DNA of 64,000 bases, from NCBI RefSeq assembly GCF_011386835.1, contig NW_027053014.1, positions 1 to 64,000 of the forward strand, given 5' to 3'. Source of the stretch: Chrysemys picta bellii (lineage: Eukaryota > Chordata > Testudines > Emydidae). The notes under the pieces were generated by a model. That model was given only the letters and a program-made list of their open reading frames with translations, did not search any database and was not told the origin of the DNA. Below, piece after piece: positions 45,506-55,686 of this stretch (position 1 is the stretch's first letter; every line of letters starts with the position of its first letter). The position numbers were made by a program, and so were the translations under genes.

Positions 45506-48331
45506 TTAAAGCCTGAACTTCCCCACGGCCAGTTTATATCCATTCGTTCTTGTATCCATGTTAGTACTAAGCTGGAATAATTCTTCTCCCTCCCTTGTAT
45601 TAATCCCTCTAATATATTTAAAGATAGCAATCATATCCCCTCTCAGCCTTCGCTTTGTCAGACTAAACAACCCAAGCTCCTCTAGTCTCCTTTCATACGA
45701 CAGGTTTTCCATTCCTCTGATCATCCTAGTGGCCCTTCTCTGCACCCGTTCCAGTTTGAGTTCGTCTTTTTTAAACATGGGAGACCAGAACTGCACACAG
45801 TACTCCAAATGAGGTCTCACCAGCGCCTTGTACAACGGAAGCAAGACCTCCTTATCCCTACTAGATATACCTCGCCTAATGCATCCCAAGACAGCATTGG
45901 CTTTTTTCACCGCCACGTCACATTGTCGACTCATAGTCATCCTGCGGTCTACAAGGACCCCTAGGTCCTTCTCCTCTTCCGTTACTTCTAACCAATGCGT
46001 CCCCATCTTGTAACTAAAATTGTTATTAGTCATCCCCAAATGCATCACCTTACACTTTTCACTATTAAATTTCATCCTATTTCTGATACTCCAATTCACA
46101 AGCTCATTCAAGTCTCCCTGCAGGATATCCCTATCCTCTTCCGAATTTACAACGCCTCCCACCTTCGTATCATCCGCAAACTTTATCAGCCCACTCCTGC
46201 AATCGGTTCCGAGGTCAGTTATAAATAGATTAAATAAGATGGGTCCCAAAACCGAACCTTGAGGCACTCCACTAGTAACCTCCCTCCAACCCGACAGTTC
46301 ACCCTTTAATACGACCCGCTGCATTCTCCCCATTAACCAATTCCTTATCCACCTCTGGATTTTCATATCGATCCCCATGTTTTTCAGTTTAACCAATAAT
46401 TCCTCATGGGGTACAGTATCAAACGCTTTACTGAAATCCAGGTATATTAGGTCCACCGCATTTCCCTTATCTAATAAATCCGTTACTTTCTCAAAGAAGG
46501 AGATCAGATTCGTTTGGCACGATCTGCCCTTCGTAAAACCATGTTGTAATTTATCGCAATTGCCACTAATCTCCAGGTCCTCAACTAGTTTCTCTTTCAG
46601 AATTTTCTCTAACACCTTGCACACTACAGATGTTAAACTAACAGGTCTGTAGTTACCCGGATCACTTTTTTTCCCTTTCTTGAAAATAGGAACCACATTA
46701 GCTATTCTCCAGTCTAACGGAACCACCCCCGAGTTTACAGATTCATTAAATATTATCGCTAACGGGCCTGCTATTTCCCGCGCCAATTCCTTCAATATTC
46801 TCGGATGAAGATCGTCCGGTCCTCCCGACTTAGCCTCATTAAGGTGTTCAAGTTTTGTTTCTACCTCGGATACGGTAATCCCCCATCCTGAACGCCCCTC
46901 TGTAGTGGTGCTAGTATCCCTAATCCCTTCATTGGCCTCATTAAACACCGATGCAAAATATTCATTGAGATATTGCGCCATGCCTAGATTGTCTTTAATC
47001 TCCTCTCCGGCAATAGTCTTCAGCGGTCCCACTTCTTCCTTCTTTGCTTTCTTCCTATTTATGTGGCTGTAAAACCTCTTACTATTGCTTTTAATTCCCC
47101 TCGCTAGGTCCAACTCTACACGGCCTTTGGCCTTTCTCACTCTATCTCTACATTCTCTGACTTCACGTAGGTACATTTCCTTACTGATCCCTCCCCTCTT
47201 CCACTCTTTGTACGCTTTCTGTTTTTTCCTAATCGCCCCTTTGAGTCGGTCGCTCATCCAGCTCGGTCTAAATCTCTTGCTTAGTAATCTTTTTCCCTTT
47301 TTTGGAATACAGGCCTCTGACAGCTCATGCATCTTTAATTTAAAGTAATCCCAGGCTTCTTCTGCCTTTAAATTCATTAATATGTTTGCCCAATCCACTT
47401 CCCTTACCAGTCCCCTTAATTTGTTAAAATTGGCCTTTTTAAAATTATAAACCCTAATCTTTGACTTAATTCTGTTACTCCTTCCATGTATTTTAAACCG
47501 AATTAGCTCATGATCACTGGAGCCCAAATTGTCCCCTACTACCACTTCCTCAACGAGGTCCTCACTACTTACCAGAATCAAATCTAAAATGGCCTCCCCC
47601 CTCGTCGGTTCAGCTACCACTTGATGGAGGAATTGATCAGCAAGCACATCTAGGAACATCTGAGCCCTATTATTGCTACTAGCGTTTGTTCCCCAATCTA
47701 TATCCGGGAAGTTAAAGTCCCCCATAATTACACAGTTTCTATTAGTAATTACTTCTCTAAACACATTAAATAGTTCCTTATCCATATCCTGGGTTGATCC
47801 CGGCGGTCTATAGCACACTCCAAGCACTATCCCCGGAGAGGCTCTAGTAGTCCTATTACCCAGTGTGAGTATTGCCCAGATGGACTCAGTATTGTCTAAT
47901 CCATCAACTATTATTTCTTTACAGCTTATTTCACTATTGACATACAATGCCACCCCCCCACCTTTACCTTTGTTCCGGTCTTTCCTAAACAGCGCATACC
48001 CCTCCATACCTGTGTTCCAGTCGTGACTGCCATTCCACCACGTTTCTGTTATTCCTACGATATCTGGTTTCAGCTCTTGGACCAAGAGCTCCAATTCCTC
48101 CATTTTATTACCTAGGCTTCTGGCATTGGTGTATAGACACCCTAATGTATGTCGTTTAGCCTGTCTCCCATTAGTAGCACTATATGTTGCGGGCCTCCTT
48201 GTGTCCGTCCCCCCTGTCCTTCCTATGTCCAATCTCATCTCCCCGGCTATGTCTCCTCTCATTTTACTCACCTTCTCCATACTGTAATCTGGCGTGGAGA
48301 TTAACTGTGCATCTCCCAACCGTCTCCCCAA
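45506..48331 (-). CDS. CR1 'd' ORF2 endonuclease/reverse transcriptase, 941 codons open
   Basis: This is an APE-type endonuclease and reverse transcriptase for target-primed retrotransposition. Endonuclease motifs are LYTNARSLGNKMEELE, GITETWWNGSHDW, GVCYRPPGS, IMGDFNFPDIDW and GSSDHELIRF. RT motifs are [55 protein letters not shown] and [11 protein letters not shown]. The frame opens just downstream of the ORF1 stop (RALN), and the exact start is uncertain because the first usable codon is not ATG. It ends at GYKLAVGKFRL with TAA (45506-45508), where the related copy at 55.2 kb has GAA (LEIRRRFLTVRGVK...FMEGMV). About 45 C-terminal residues are therefore lost, but the catalytic region is undamaged. 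Confidence 0.9.
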   Translation of the reverse strand: MGRRLGDAQLISTPDYSMEKVSKMRGDIAGEMRLDIGRTGGTDTRRPATYSATNGRQAKRHTLGCLYTNARSLGNKMEELELLVQELKPDIVGITETWWNGSHDWNTGMEGYALFRKDRNKGKGGGVALYVNSEISCKEIIVDGLDNTESIWAILTLGNRTTRASPGIVLGVCYRPPGSTQDMDKELFNVFREVITNRNCVIMGDFNFPDIDWGTNASSNNRAQMFLDVLADQFLHQVVAEPTRGEAILDLILVSSEDLVEEVVVGDNLGSSDHELIRFKIHGRSNRIKSKIRVYNFKKANFNKLRGLVREVDWANILMNLKAEEAWDYFKLKMHELSEACIPKKGKRLLSKRFRPSWMSDRLKGAIRKKQKAYKEWKRGGISKEMYLREVRECRDRVRKAKGRVELDLARGIKSNSKRFYSHINRKKAKKEEVGPLKTIAGEEIKDNLGMAQYLNEYFASVFNEANEGIRDTSTTTEGRSGWGITVSEVETKLEHLNEAKSGGPDDLHPRILKELAREIAGPLAIIFNESVNSGVVPLDWRIANVVPIFKKGKKSDPGNYRPVSLTSVVCKVLEKILKEKLVEDLEISGNCDKLQHGFTKGRSCQTNLISFFEKVTDLLDKGNAVDLIYLDFSKAFDTVPHEELLVKLKNMGIDMKIQRWIRNWLMGRMQRVVLKGELSGWREVTSGVPQGSVLGPILFNLFITDLGTDCRSGLIKFADDTKVGGVVNSEEDRDILQGDLNELVNWSIRNRMKFNSEKCKVMHLGMTNNNFSYKMGTHWLEVTEEEKDLGVLVDRRMTMSRQCDVAVKKANAVLGCIRRGISSRDKEVLLPLYKALVRPHLEYCVQFWSPMFKKDELKLERVQRRATRMIRGMENLSYERRLEELGLFSLTKRRLRGDMIAIFKYIRGINTREGEELFQLSTNMDTRTNGYKLAVGKFRL

Positions 48332-48336
48332 ACTTC

Positions 48337-48726
48337 CTAGTTTAAAGCTCTTTTGATAAGATGAGCTAGCCTCCCTCCCAGAAGTCTATTTCCTTCCCTA
48401 CTTAGGTGAAGCCCATCCCGCGAGAACAGGTGTCTGTCCCCGAAAGCCTCCCAGTGGCCATACATCCCAAAGCCCTCCTTATAGCACCACTCCCTTAGCC
48501 AACTATTTATTCTCACAATCCTATCAGCCCTTTGCTGCCCTTCCCTTGGAACGGGCAGAATCCCACTAAAGATAATCTGAGCCTCTATCTCCTTGAGCGT
48601 CTTCCCCAGCCTGGCATAATCTCCCTTGATCCTCTCTAACGAGAACCTAGCCGTGTCATTTGTTCCTACATGAAGGATTATCAAGGGGTTCTTACCTGCT
48701 CCTTTTAGAATCCTTTTCAACCGCAA
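48337..48726 (-). CDS. CR1 'd' ORF1 C-terminal esterase-like part, 5'-truncated
   Basis: The frame of 129 codons is open from the insertion junction. It contains LIILHVGTNDTARFSLERI (GTND block), FSGILPVPREGQQRADRIV, and SRDGLHLSREGNRLLGGRLAHL (D-x-x-H), ending KRALN-stop immediately before ORF2. It lacks the N-terminal half of ORF1 and the Gly-Asp-Ser block expected of SGNH hydrolases because the element is 5'-truncated. It cannot be independently active. Confidence 0.85.
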   Translation of the reverse strand: MRLKRILKGAGKNPLIILHVGTNDTARFSLERIKGDYARLGKTLKEIEAQIIFSGILPVPREGQQRADRIVRINSWLREWCYKEGFGMYGHWEAFGDRHLFSRDGLHLSREGNRLLGGRLAHLIKRALN

Positions 48727-51700
48727 CTGCTAGAGCCGCCTCCCTTCCCAACCTGGGTGGGGGTGGAGAAGAGGGTTCTGATAACTTGAGCTGTGGTTTG
48801 GAGGTGGAACAGCTGTCAAGGGCACTGAGGGGGAGGTAGCAGGAGCTCACCCTACAAGGAGGGGGGTTGGCACTGGAGGTTACTAGAAAGGACAAGAAGA
48901 TTCCATTCTGGGGTTCAGGAGGTGAATTCATCCCTCAGTGGTGGGCAGGTGCTGAGTGGAAATGCTGCTGGTTCCAGGTGCCCTTAATTCCCCCTGATTC
49001 CTCGGGGCGTTTGAGTCTCTGACAGGTTCCCGTTCCCTTGCAGCAGGAGGATGTCACGGCCCAAGCGATGCACCAGCTCCACATCATCTGGCACTTGCGC
49101 CAGCTGCGTGAGACACTGCAGGTGTGTGTGTGTGTTGCTGGGGGGTGCTCTTCACCTCCCGTTGTGGAAAGTTGATCGAAAACTGTGGGGTTTAAATAGT
49201 GCTTGGACTCCACTGACACTAGATGCTGCCATCGTGTGGCTTATCATTAGTTTCTGGGATGACTTGGGGCAAGATCTCAACCTCCCCACAACCCACTTCA
49301 CTGCTGCCAGAATCCCTCCTGCCCCCCCTGCTAGAGCCGCCTCCTGCCCAACCTGGGTTGGGGTGGAGAAGAGGGTTCTGATAACTTGAGCTGTGGTTTG
49401 GAGATGGAACAGCTGTCAAGGGCACTGAGGGGGAGGTAGCAGGAGCTCACCCTACAAGGAGTGGGGTTGGCATTGGAGGTTACTAGAAAGGACAAGAAGA
49501 TTCCATTCTGGGGTTCAGGAGGTGAATTCATCCCTCAGTGTTGGGCAGGTGCTGGGTGGAAATACTGCTGGTTCCAGGTGCCCTTAATTCCCCCTGATTC
49601 CTCGGGGCGTTTGAGTCTCTGACAGGTTCTCGTTCCCTTATAGCAGGAGGACGTCACGGCCAAAGCGATTCACTATCTCCGCATCATCCGGCACTTGCGC
49701 CAGGTGCCAGAGACATTGCAGGGGTTGTGCCTCTGAGGCCTTCAGCAACTCCCGCTCCCTGCTGCAGGTACTGCTCTGGCTGACTGTAAATTGGTAGCTA
49801 GAGGAAGGGGCAATGGAGCCCCCTGGCACTCACTGAAAGGGAAAGTGGTGGATTCTCCATCTCTTGATGTCATTGAATGAAGACTAGATGACTTTCTGGA
49901 ATGTGTGTGCCCAAAAAGTAACTATTATACTATACTGGAAGCCTATGATATGGAGGGGGTTAGATGAGATGCTCTAAAGGTCTCTTGTGGCCATAAAGTC
50001 TACTAATTTTGGAAACACTGAGTGTAGCATTGGGAGCAGCCTCTGATATTTTACTGTCTAGCCAGCTTGCTTCTTAGAATGAAGATGCATTTTTTGGGGT
50101 GATCCACAGAGAGTAGCTCAAACCTTCAAAGTGTCAGGCCAACAGCAGGACATGAGCACTTTAGGGTTTGGTTGGGTGTGGCAGTGATATCACAAAGGCT
50201 TTTTCAAGGACCTCAGCGTACTGGTCAAAGGTGTTAGGGAAGTGGTGACCTCAGAGAGAGATGCTGACATGAGCCAGGCAGGACGGGGGCAGGGCCAGGG
50301 AAACCTCAGAGACCCCTGTGGCTTTGCTTCAGCAAGTCTCCTTCTCGAGGTCTCTCTTTGAGGACTGAGAGAGTATTAGGGTTCACGTATGTGAGTGCGA
50401 GCAGGAGCCTCTTTCCAGTTTTCTCCTTCCCTTTAACTGATTTTACTAGAAAAGAGACGTCCCTGTTGAGAAGGTAAGAGCCTCCAAGAGGTTTTGGAAC
50501 CTGCTCAGTCTGATCTATCTCGTGCCAGCTGAATTCTAGGCATGGAAAACACTAGTTTAAGGTGGCAGAATTTTATTCCCTCCCTGGGATTTTGCCCCTT
50601 AGAATCACTGGGGACATTAGGGTTTGTTCTTTTCGCTTTACCTTTTCCTCCATCCCTCCTTCCTTTCTCTTCATCTCTTACTTCTTTTGTCCTTTCTCCT
50701 GTTCCCCTCCCACCACCAGGAGTGGTGGGTGGGTGTGTTTGTGTGTGTGTTGCTGGGGGTGCTCTTCACCTCCCCTTGTTGGGAGTTGATCCAAAACTGT
50801 ATGGTTGAAATAGTGCTTGGACTCCACAGACACTAGATGCTGCCATCCTGTGGCTTAGCGTTAGTGTCTCGGATGACTTGGGCAAGATCTCAACCTCCCC
50901 GCAACCCACTTCACTGCTGCCAGAATCCCTCCTGCCCCCACTGCTAGACCCGCCTCCCAGCCCAACCTTGGTGGGGGTCTAGAAGAGGTTTCTGATGACT
51001 TAAGCTGTGGTTTGGAGGTGGAACAGCTGTCAAGGACACTGAGGGGGAGGTAGCAGGAGCTCACCCTAGAAGGAGGGGGATTGGCACTGGAGGCTACTAG
51101 AAAGGACAAGAAGACTCCATTCTGGGATTCAGGAGGTGAATTCATCCCTCAGTGTTGGGCAGGTGCTGAGTGGAAATACTGCTGGTTCCAGGTGTCCTTA
51201 ATTGCCCCTGATTCCTCGGGGCATTTGAGTCTCTGACAGGTTCTCGTTCCCTTGCAGGAGGAGGACGTCACGGCCAAAGGGATGCACCAGCTCCGCATCA
51301 TCCGGCACTTACGCCATGTGCCTGAGACACTGCAGGGGCTGTTCCTCTGAGGCCTTAGCAACTCCCTCTCCCTGCTGCAGGTACTGCTCTGGCTCACTGT
51401 AAATGGGGAGCTAGTGGAAGGGGAAATGGAGCCCCCTGGCACTCACTAAAAGGGAAAGTGGTGGATTCTCCAACTCTTGATGTCATTGATTGAAGACTAG
51501 ATGCCTTTCTGGAATGTGTGTGCCCAAAAAGTAACTATTGTACTATACTGGAAGCCTATGATATGGAGGGGGTTAGATGAGATGCTGTAAAGGTCTCTTC
51601 TGGCCAGAAAGTCTCCTACTTTTGGAAACACTGAGTGTAGTATTGGGAGCAGCCTCTGATATTTTACTGTCTAGTCGGCTTGCTTCCTAGAATGAAGACG

Positions 51701-53320
51701 AATTTTGTGGTGTGATCCACAGAGCGTAGCTCAAACCTTCAAAGTGTCAGGCCAGCAGCAGGACATGAGCACTTTAGGGTTTGGTTGGGTGTGGCAGTGA
51801 TATCACAAAGGCTTTTTCAAGGACCTCAGCGTACTGGTCAAAGGTGTTAGGGAGGTGGTGACCTCAGAGAGAGATGCTGTCTTCAGCCAGGGAGGACAGG
51901 GGCTTACGACCAGGGAAACCTCAGAGACCCCTGTGGCTTTGCTTCAGCAAGTCTCCTTCTCGAGGTTTCTTTTTGAGGACTGAGAGAGTGTTAGGGTTGA
52001 CGTATGTGAGTGCGAGCAGGAGCCTCTTTCGAGTTTTCTCCTTTCCTTTTACTGATTTTACTTGAAAATTAGAAGGTAAGAGCCTCCAAGAGGTTTTGGA
52101 ACCTGCTCAGTCTGATCCATCTGGTGCCAGCTGAATTCTCGGCATGGAAAACAGTAGTTTAAGGTGGCAGAATTTTCTTCCCTCCCTGGAATTTTGTCCC
52201 GTGGAATCACTGGGGACACTAGAGTTTGTCCTTTTCGTTTTACCTTTTCCTCCATCCCTCCTTCCTTTCTCTTCATCTCTTACTTCTTTTGTCCTTTCTC
52301 TTGTTCCCCTCCCACCTCCAGGAGTGGTGTGTGTGTTGCTGGGGGTGCTCTTCACCTCCCCTTGTGGGAAGTTGATCCAAAACTGTCGGGTTCAAATAGT
52401 GCTTGGACTCCACTGACACTAGATGCTGCCATCCTGTGGCTTAGCATTAGTGTCTGGGACAACTTGGGGCAAGATCTCAACTTCCCCGCAACCCACTTCA
52501 CTGCTGGCAGAATCCCTCCTGCCCCCCCTGCTATGGCCGCCTCCCTGCGCAACCTGGGTTGGGGTGGAGAAGAGGGTTCTGATAACTTGAGCTGTGGTTT
52601 GGAGGTAGAACAGCTGTCAAGGGTACTGAGGGGGAGGTAGCAGGAGCTCACCCTACAAGGTGGTGGGTTGGCACTGGAGGTTACTAGAAAGGACAAGAAG
52701 ACTCCATTCTGGGGTTCAGGAGGTGAATTCATCCCTCAGTGGTGGGCAGGTAGTCAGTTTAAATACTGCTGGTTCCAGGTGCCCTTAATTCCCCCTGATT
52801 CCTCGGGGCGTTTGAGTCTCTGACAGGTTCTCGTTCCCTTGCAGCAGGAGGACGTCACGGCCAAAGTGATGCACCAGCTCCGCATCATCCGGCACTTGCG
52901 CCATGTGCCTGAGACACTGCAGGGGCTGCGCCTCTGAGGCCTTCAGCAACTCCCGCTCCCTGCTGCAGGTACTGCTCTGTCTCACTGTAAATGGGGAACT
53001 AGTGGAAGGGGAAATGGAGCCCCCCGGCACTCACTAAAAGGGAAAGTGGTGGATTCTCCATCTCTTGATGTCATTGAATGAAGACTAGATGCCTTTCTGG
53101 AATGTGTGTGCCCAAAAAGTAACTATTGTACTATACAGGAGGCCTATGATATGCAGGGGCTTAGATGAGATGCTCTAAAGGTCTCTTGTGGCCATAAAGT
53201 CTACAAATTTTGGAAACACTGAGTGTAGTATAGGGAGCAGCCTCTGATGTTTTACTGTCTAGCCGTCTTGCTTCCTAGAATGAAGACGCATTGAGTGAGG
53301 TGATCCACAGAGAGTACCTG
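48727..53320 (+). pseudogene. Array units between CR1 'd' and LTR 5
   Basis: Exon B is at 49044-49122 (truncated and fused directly to a (GT)n-exon 3), 49644-49767 (acceptor CTTATAG), 51258-51380 and 52845-52968. Exon 1 is at 50209-50473 and 51822-52075. Exon 3 copies begin near 49123, 50718 and 52321. The segment 49968-51165 matches 16270-17480. From about 51,180 on, the sequence follows 35,570 onward at an offset of about 15.61 kb. The exon B at 52845 precedes an LTR but lacks the 5 bp deletion of its counterparts. Confidence 0.7.
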
Positions 53321-54170
53321 TGTCAAGGCTGTATCCCCACTTTGAAGTTTAGGGTACAAATGTAGGGGCCTGCATGAAAACTTCTAAGCTTAACCACCAT
53401 CCCAAGGCTAATTTCCTCCCCTGGGTAGCCTTGAGAAACCTTTCACCAATTCCCTGGTGAATACAGATCCAAACCCCTTGGATCTTAAAACAAGGAGAAA
53501 TAAACCATCCCCCCTCCTTCCTCCCACCAACTTCTGGTGAATACAGATCCAACCCCCTTGGATCTAAAAGAAGGAGAAATTAACCATTCCCCTCCTTCCT
53601 CCCACCAACTCCTGGTGAATCAAGATCCAAACTCCTTGGATCTTAAAACAAGGAAAAATCAATCAGGTTCTTAAAAATAAGGCTTTTAATTAAAGAAAAA
53701 GGTAAAAATCATCTCTGTAAAATCAGTATGGAAATTAACCTTACAGGGTAATCAAACTTAAAGAGCTCAGAGGACTCCCCTCTAGTCTTCGGTTCAAAGT
53801 ACAGCAAACAAAGATAAACACTCTAGTAAAAGGTACATTTACAAGTTGAGAAAACAAAGGAAAACTAACACGCCTTGTTTGAAATAGGAGAGACTTGTTT
53901 AGAAAGATGTGGAGAACCTGGATTGATGTCTGGTCCCTCTCAGTCCCGAGGGCGAACACCCACACAAACAAAGAACACAAACAAAAGCCTTCCCCTCCCC
54001 AAGATTTGAAAGTATCTTGTCCCCTTATTGGTCCTTTAGGTCAGATGCCAGCCAGGTTACCTGAGCTTCTTAACCCTTTAGAGGGAAAAGGATTTTGGAG
54101 TCTCTGGCCAGGAGGATTTTATAGTACTGTACACAGGACAGCTGTTACCCTTCCCCTTATAGTTATGACA
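53321..54170. mobile_element. LTR-like element 5
   Basis: This is 850 bp with three internal repeats, like element 4. The TGTCA...TGACA ends sit at the same host site (ACCTG/ACCTC). Confidence 0.75.
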
Positions 54171-54990
54171 ACCTCAAACCTTCGAAGTGTCAGGCCAGCA
54201 GCAGGACATTAGCACTTGAGGGTTTGGTTGGGTGTGGCAGTGACATCACAAAGGCCTTTTGCAGGATGTCAGCTTATTGGTCAAATGTGTTAGGGAGGTG
54301 GTGACCTCAGAGAGAGATGCTGACATCAGCCTGGCAGGACAGGAGCACAGGGCCAGGGAAACCTCAGAGACCCTGTGGCTTTGCTTCAGCAAGTCTCCTT
54401 CTCGGGGTCTTTCTTTGAGGACTGAGAGAGTATTAGGGTTCACGTACGTGAGTGCGTGCAGGAGCCTCTTTCGAGTTTTCTCCTTTCCTTTTACTGATTT
54501 TACTAGAAAACAGACGTCCCTGTTTAGAAGGTAAGAGCCTCCAAGAGGTTTTGGCAGCTGCTCAGTCTGATCCACGTGGTGCCAGCTGAATTCTAGGCAT
54601 GGAAAACAGTAGTTTAAGATGGCAGAATTTTATTCCATCCCTTGGATTTTGTGCCGTAGAATCACTGGGGACATTAGGGTTTGTCCTTTTTGTTTTACCT
54701 TTTCCTCCATCCCTCCTTCCTTTCTCTTCATCTCTTACTTCTTTTGTCCTTTCTCCTGTTCCCCTCCCACCACCAGGAGTGGTGTGTGTGTGTTGCTGGT
54801 GGTGCTCATCACCTCTCCTTGTGGGAAGTTCATCGAAAACTGTGGGGTTGAAATAGTGTTTGGACTCCACTGACACTAGATGCTGCCATCCTGTGGCTTA
54901 GCATTAGTGTCTGGGATGACTTGGGTCAAGATCTCAACTTCCCCGCAACCCACTTCACTGCTGCGAGAATCCCTCCTGCCCCCCCTGCTA
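54171..54990 (+). pseudogene. Array unit joined to a CR1 'a' remnant
   Basis: Exon 1 is at 54265-54530, exon 3 starts near 54776, and the tail ends at CCCCCTGCTA (54990), fused directly to AAAACCTGTCGTATG of CR1 'a'. In the sister at 24.6 kb the tail continues about 50 bp further to the CR1 'c' 3' end. Here the CR1 'c' terminus and the 5' part of CR1 'a' have been deleted. Confidence 0.7.
54265..54530 (+). pseudogene. Pseudo-exon 1 copy open from acceptor to donor
   Basis: The CCTTTTGCAG acceptor and GTAAGAG donor are intact, and the frame is continuous (DVSLLVKCVREVVTSERDAD ... SLFRVFSFPFTDFTRKQTS). The middle is read as LWLCFSKSPSRGLSLRTERV because one C is missing in GAGACCCTGTGG. The sisters at 23941 and 38649 have GAGACCCCTGTGG and are shifted. 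This is the same single-base state as the 15601 copy. Confidence 0.45.
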
Positions 54991-55686
54991 GAAAACCTGT
55001 CGTATGAAAAGAGATTAGAGGAGCTCGGGTTGTTTAGTCTGACAAAACGAAGGCTGAGGGGGGATATGATTGCTATCTTTAAATATATCAGAGGGATAAA
55101 TACAAGGGAGGGAGAGGAATTATTTCAGCTGAGTACTAATGTGGACACGAGAACCAATGGATATAAACTGGCCGTGGGGAAGTTCAGTCTTGAAATCAGA
55201 CGAAGGTTTCTGACCGTCAGAGGGGTGAAATATTGGAACGGCCTTCCGAGGGAAACGGTGGGGGCAACGGACCTGTCTGGTTTTAAGATTAAGTTGGATA
55301 AGTTTATGGAGGGAATGGTTTAATGGTAAAACATAGTAGCCGAGGAAAACCAAGCAATGGTACGTAAATAGCATAATGGCAAACAAGGGTCAGGCTAGAG
55401 ACTCTTGCCTACATGCTCGGGGTATTACTGATCGCCATATTTGGGGTCGGGAAGGAATTTTCCTCCAGGGTAGATTGGCTGAGCCGCTGGAGGTTTTTCG
55501 CCTTCCTCCGCAGCATGGGGCAGGGATCACTAGCAGGAGGGTCCCTGCCGATTGAAGTCACTAAAACACAGGATTGGGACTTCAACGGCACAGTCCAGGG
55601 AAGGGTCTTGTGGCCTGCAGCATGCAGGGGGTCAGACCAGATGATCATAATGGTCCCTTCTGACCTTAAAGTCTATGAGTCTATAA
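54991..55686 (+). mobile_element. CR1 'a' remnant, third duplicate, without CR1 'b'
   Basis: This corresponds to 25,575-25,933 joined directly to 29,409-29,751. The ORF2 C-terminus (NLSYEKRLEELGLFSLTKRR to KLDKFMEGMV-stop) is in one frame because the G run near 55,175 has four G's against five at 25,764. At 55,344/55,345 GTAGCCGAG runs into GAAAACCAAG, the empty CR1 'b' site. Confidence 0.9.
55340..55350 (+). other. Empty target site of CR1 'b'
   Basis: The sequence GCCGAGGAAAACC corresponds to the continuous CR1 3' untranslated region of CR1 'd' (GTAGTAAAGAAAACCAAGC on its own strand). In the 24.8-29.7 kb copy the same point is split by 3475 bp of CR1 'b'. Confidence 0.88.

Larger units (their letters stand above)
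44998..48726 (-). mobile_element. CR1 'd', near full-length, minus strand
   Basis: This is a 3729 bp LINE. Its 3' end (CATAGACTCATAGACTCATAGAC on the + strand) and a truncated ORF1 end are bracketed by CTGCT at 44993-44997 and 48727-48731. The host reads CCCCCCTGCTAGAGCC in empty units, so CTGCT is a 5 bp target duplication. It belongs to the same lineage as CR1 'a' and is the least damaged CR1 of the window. Confidence 0.92.
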
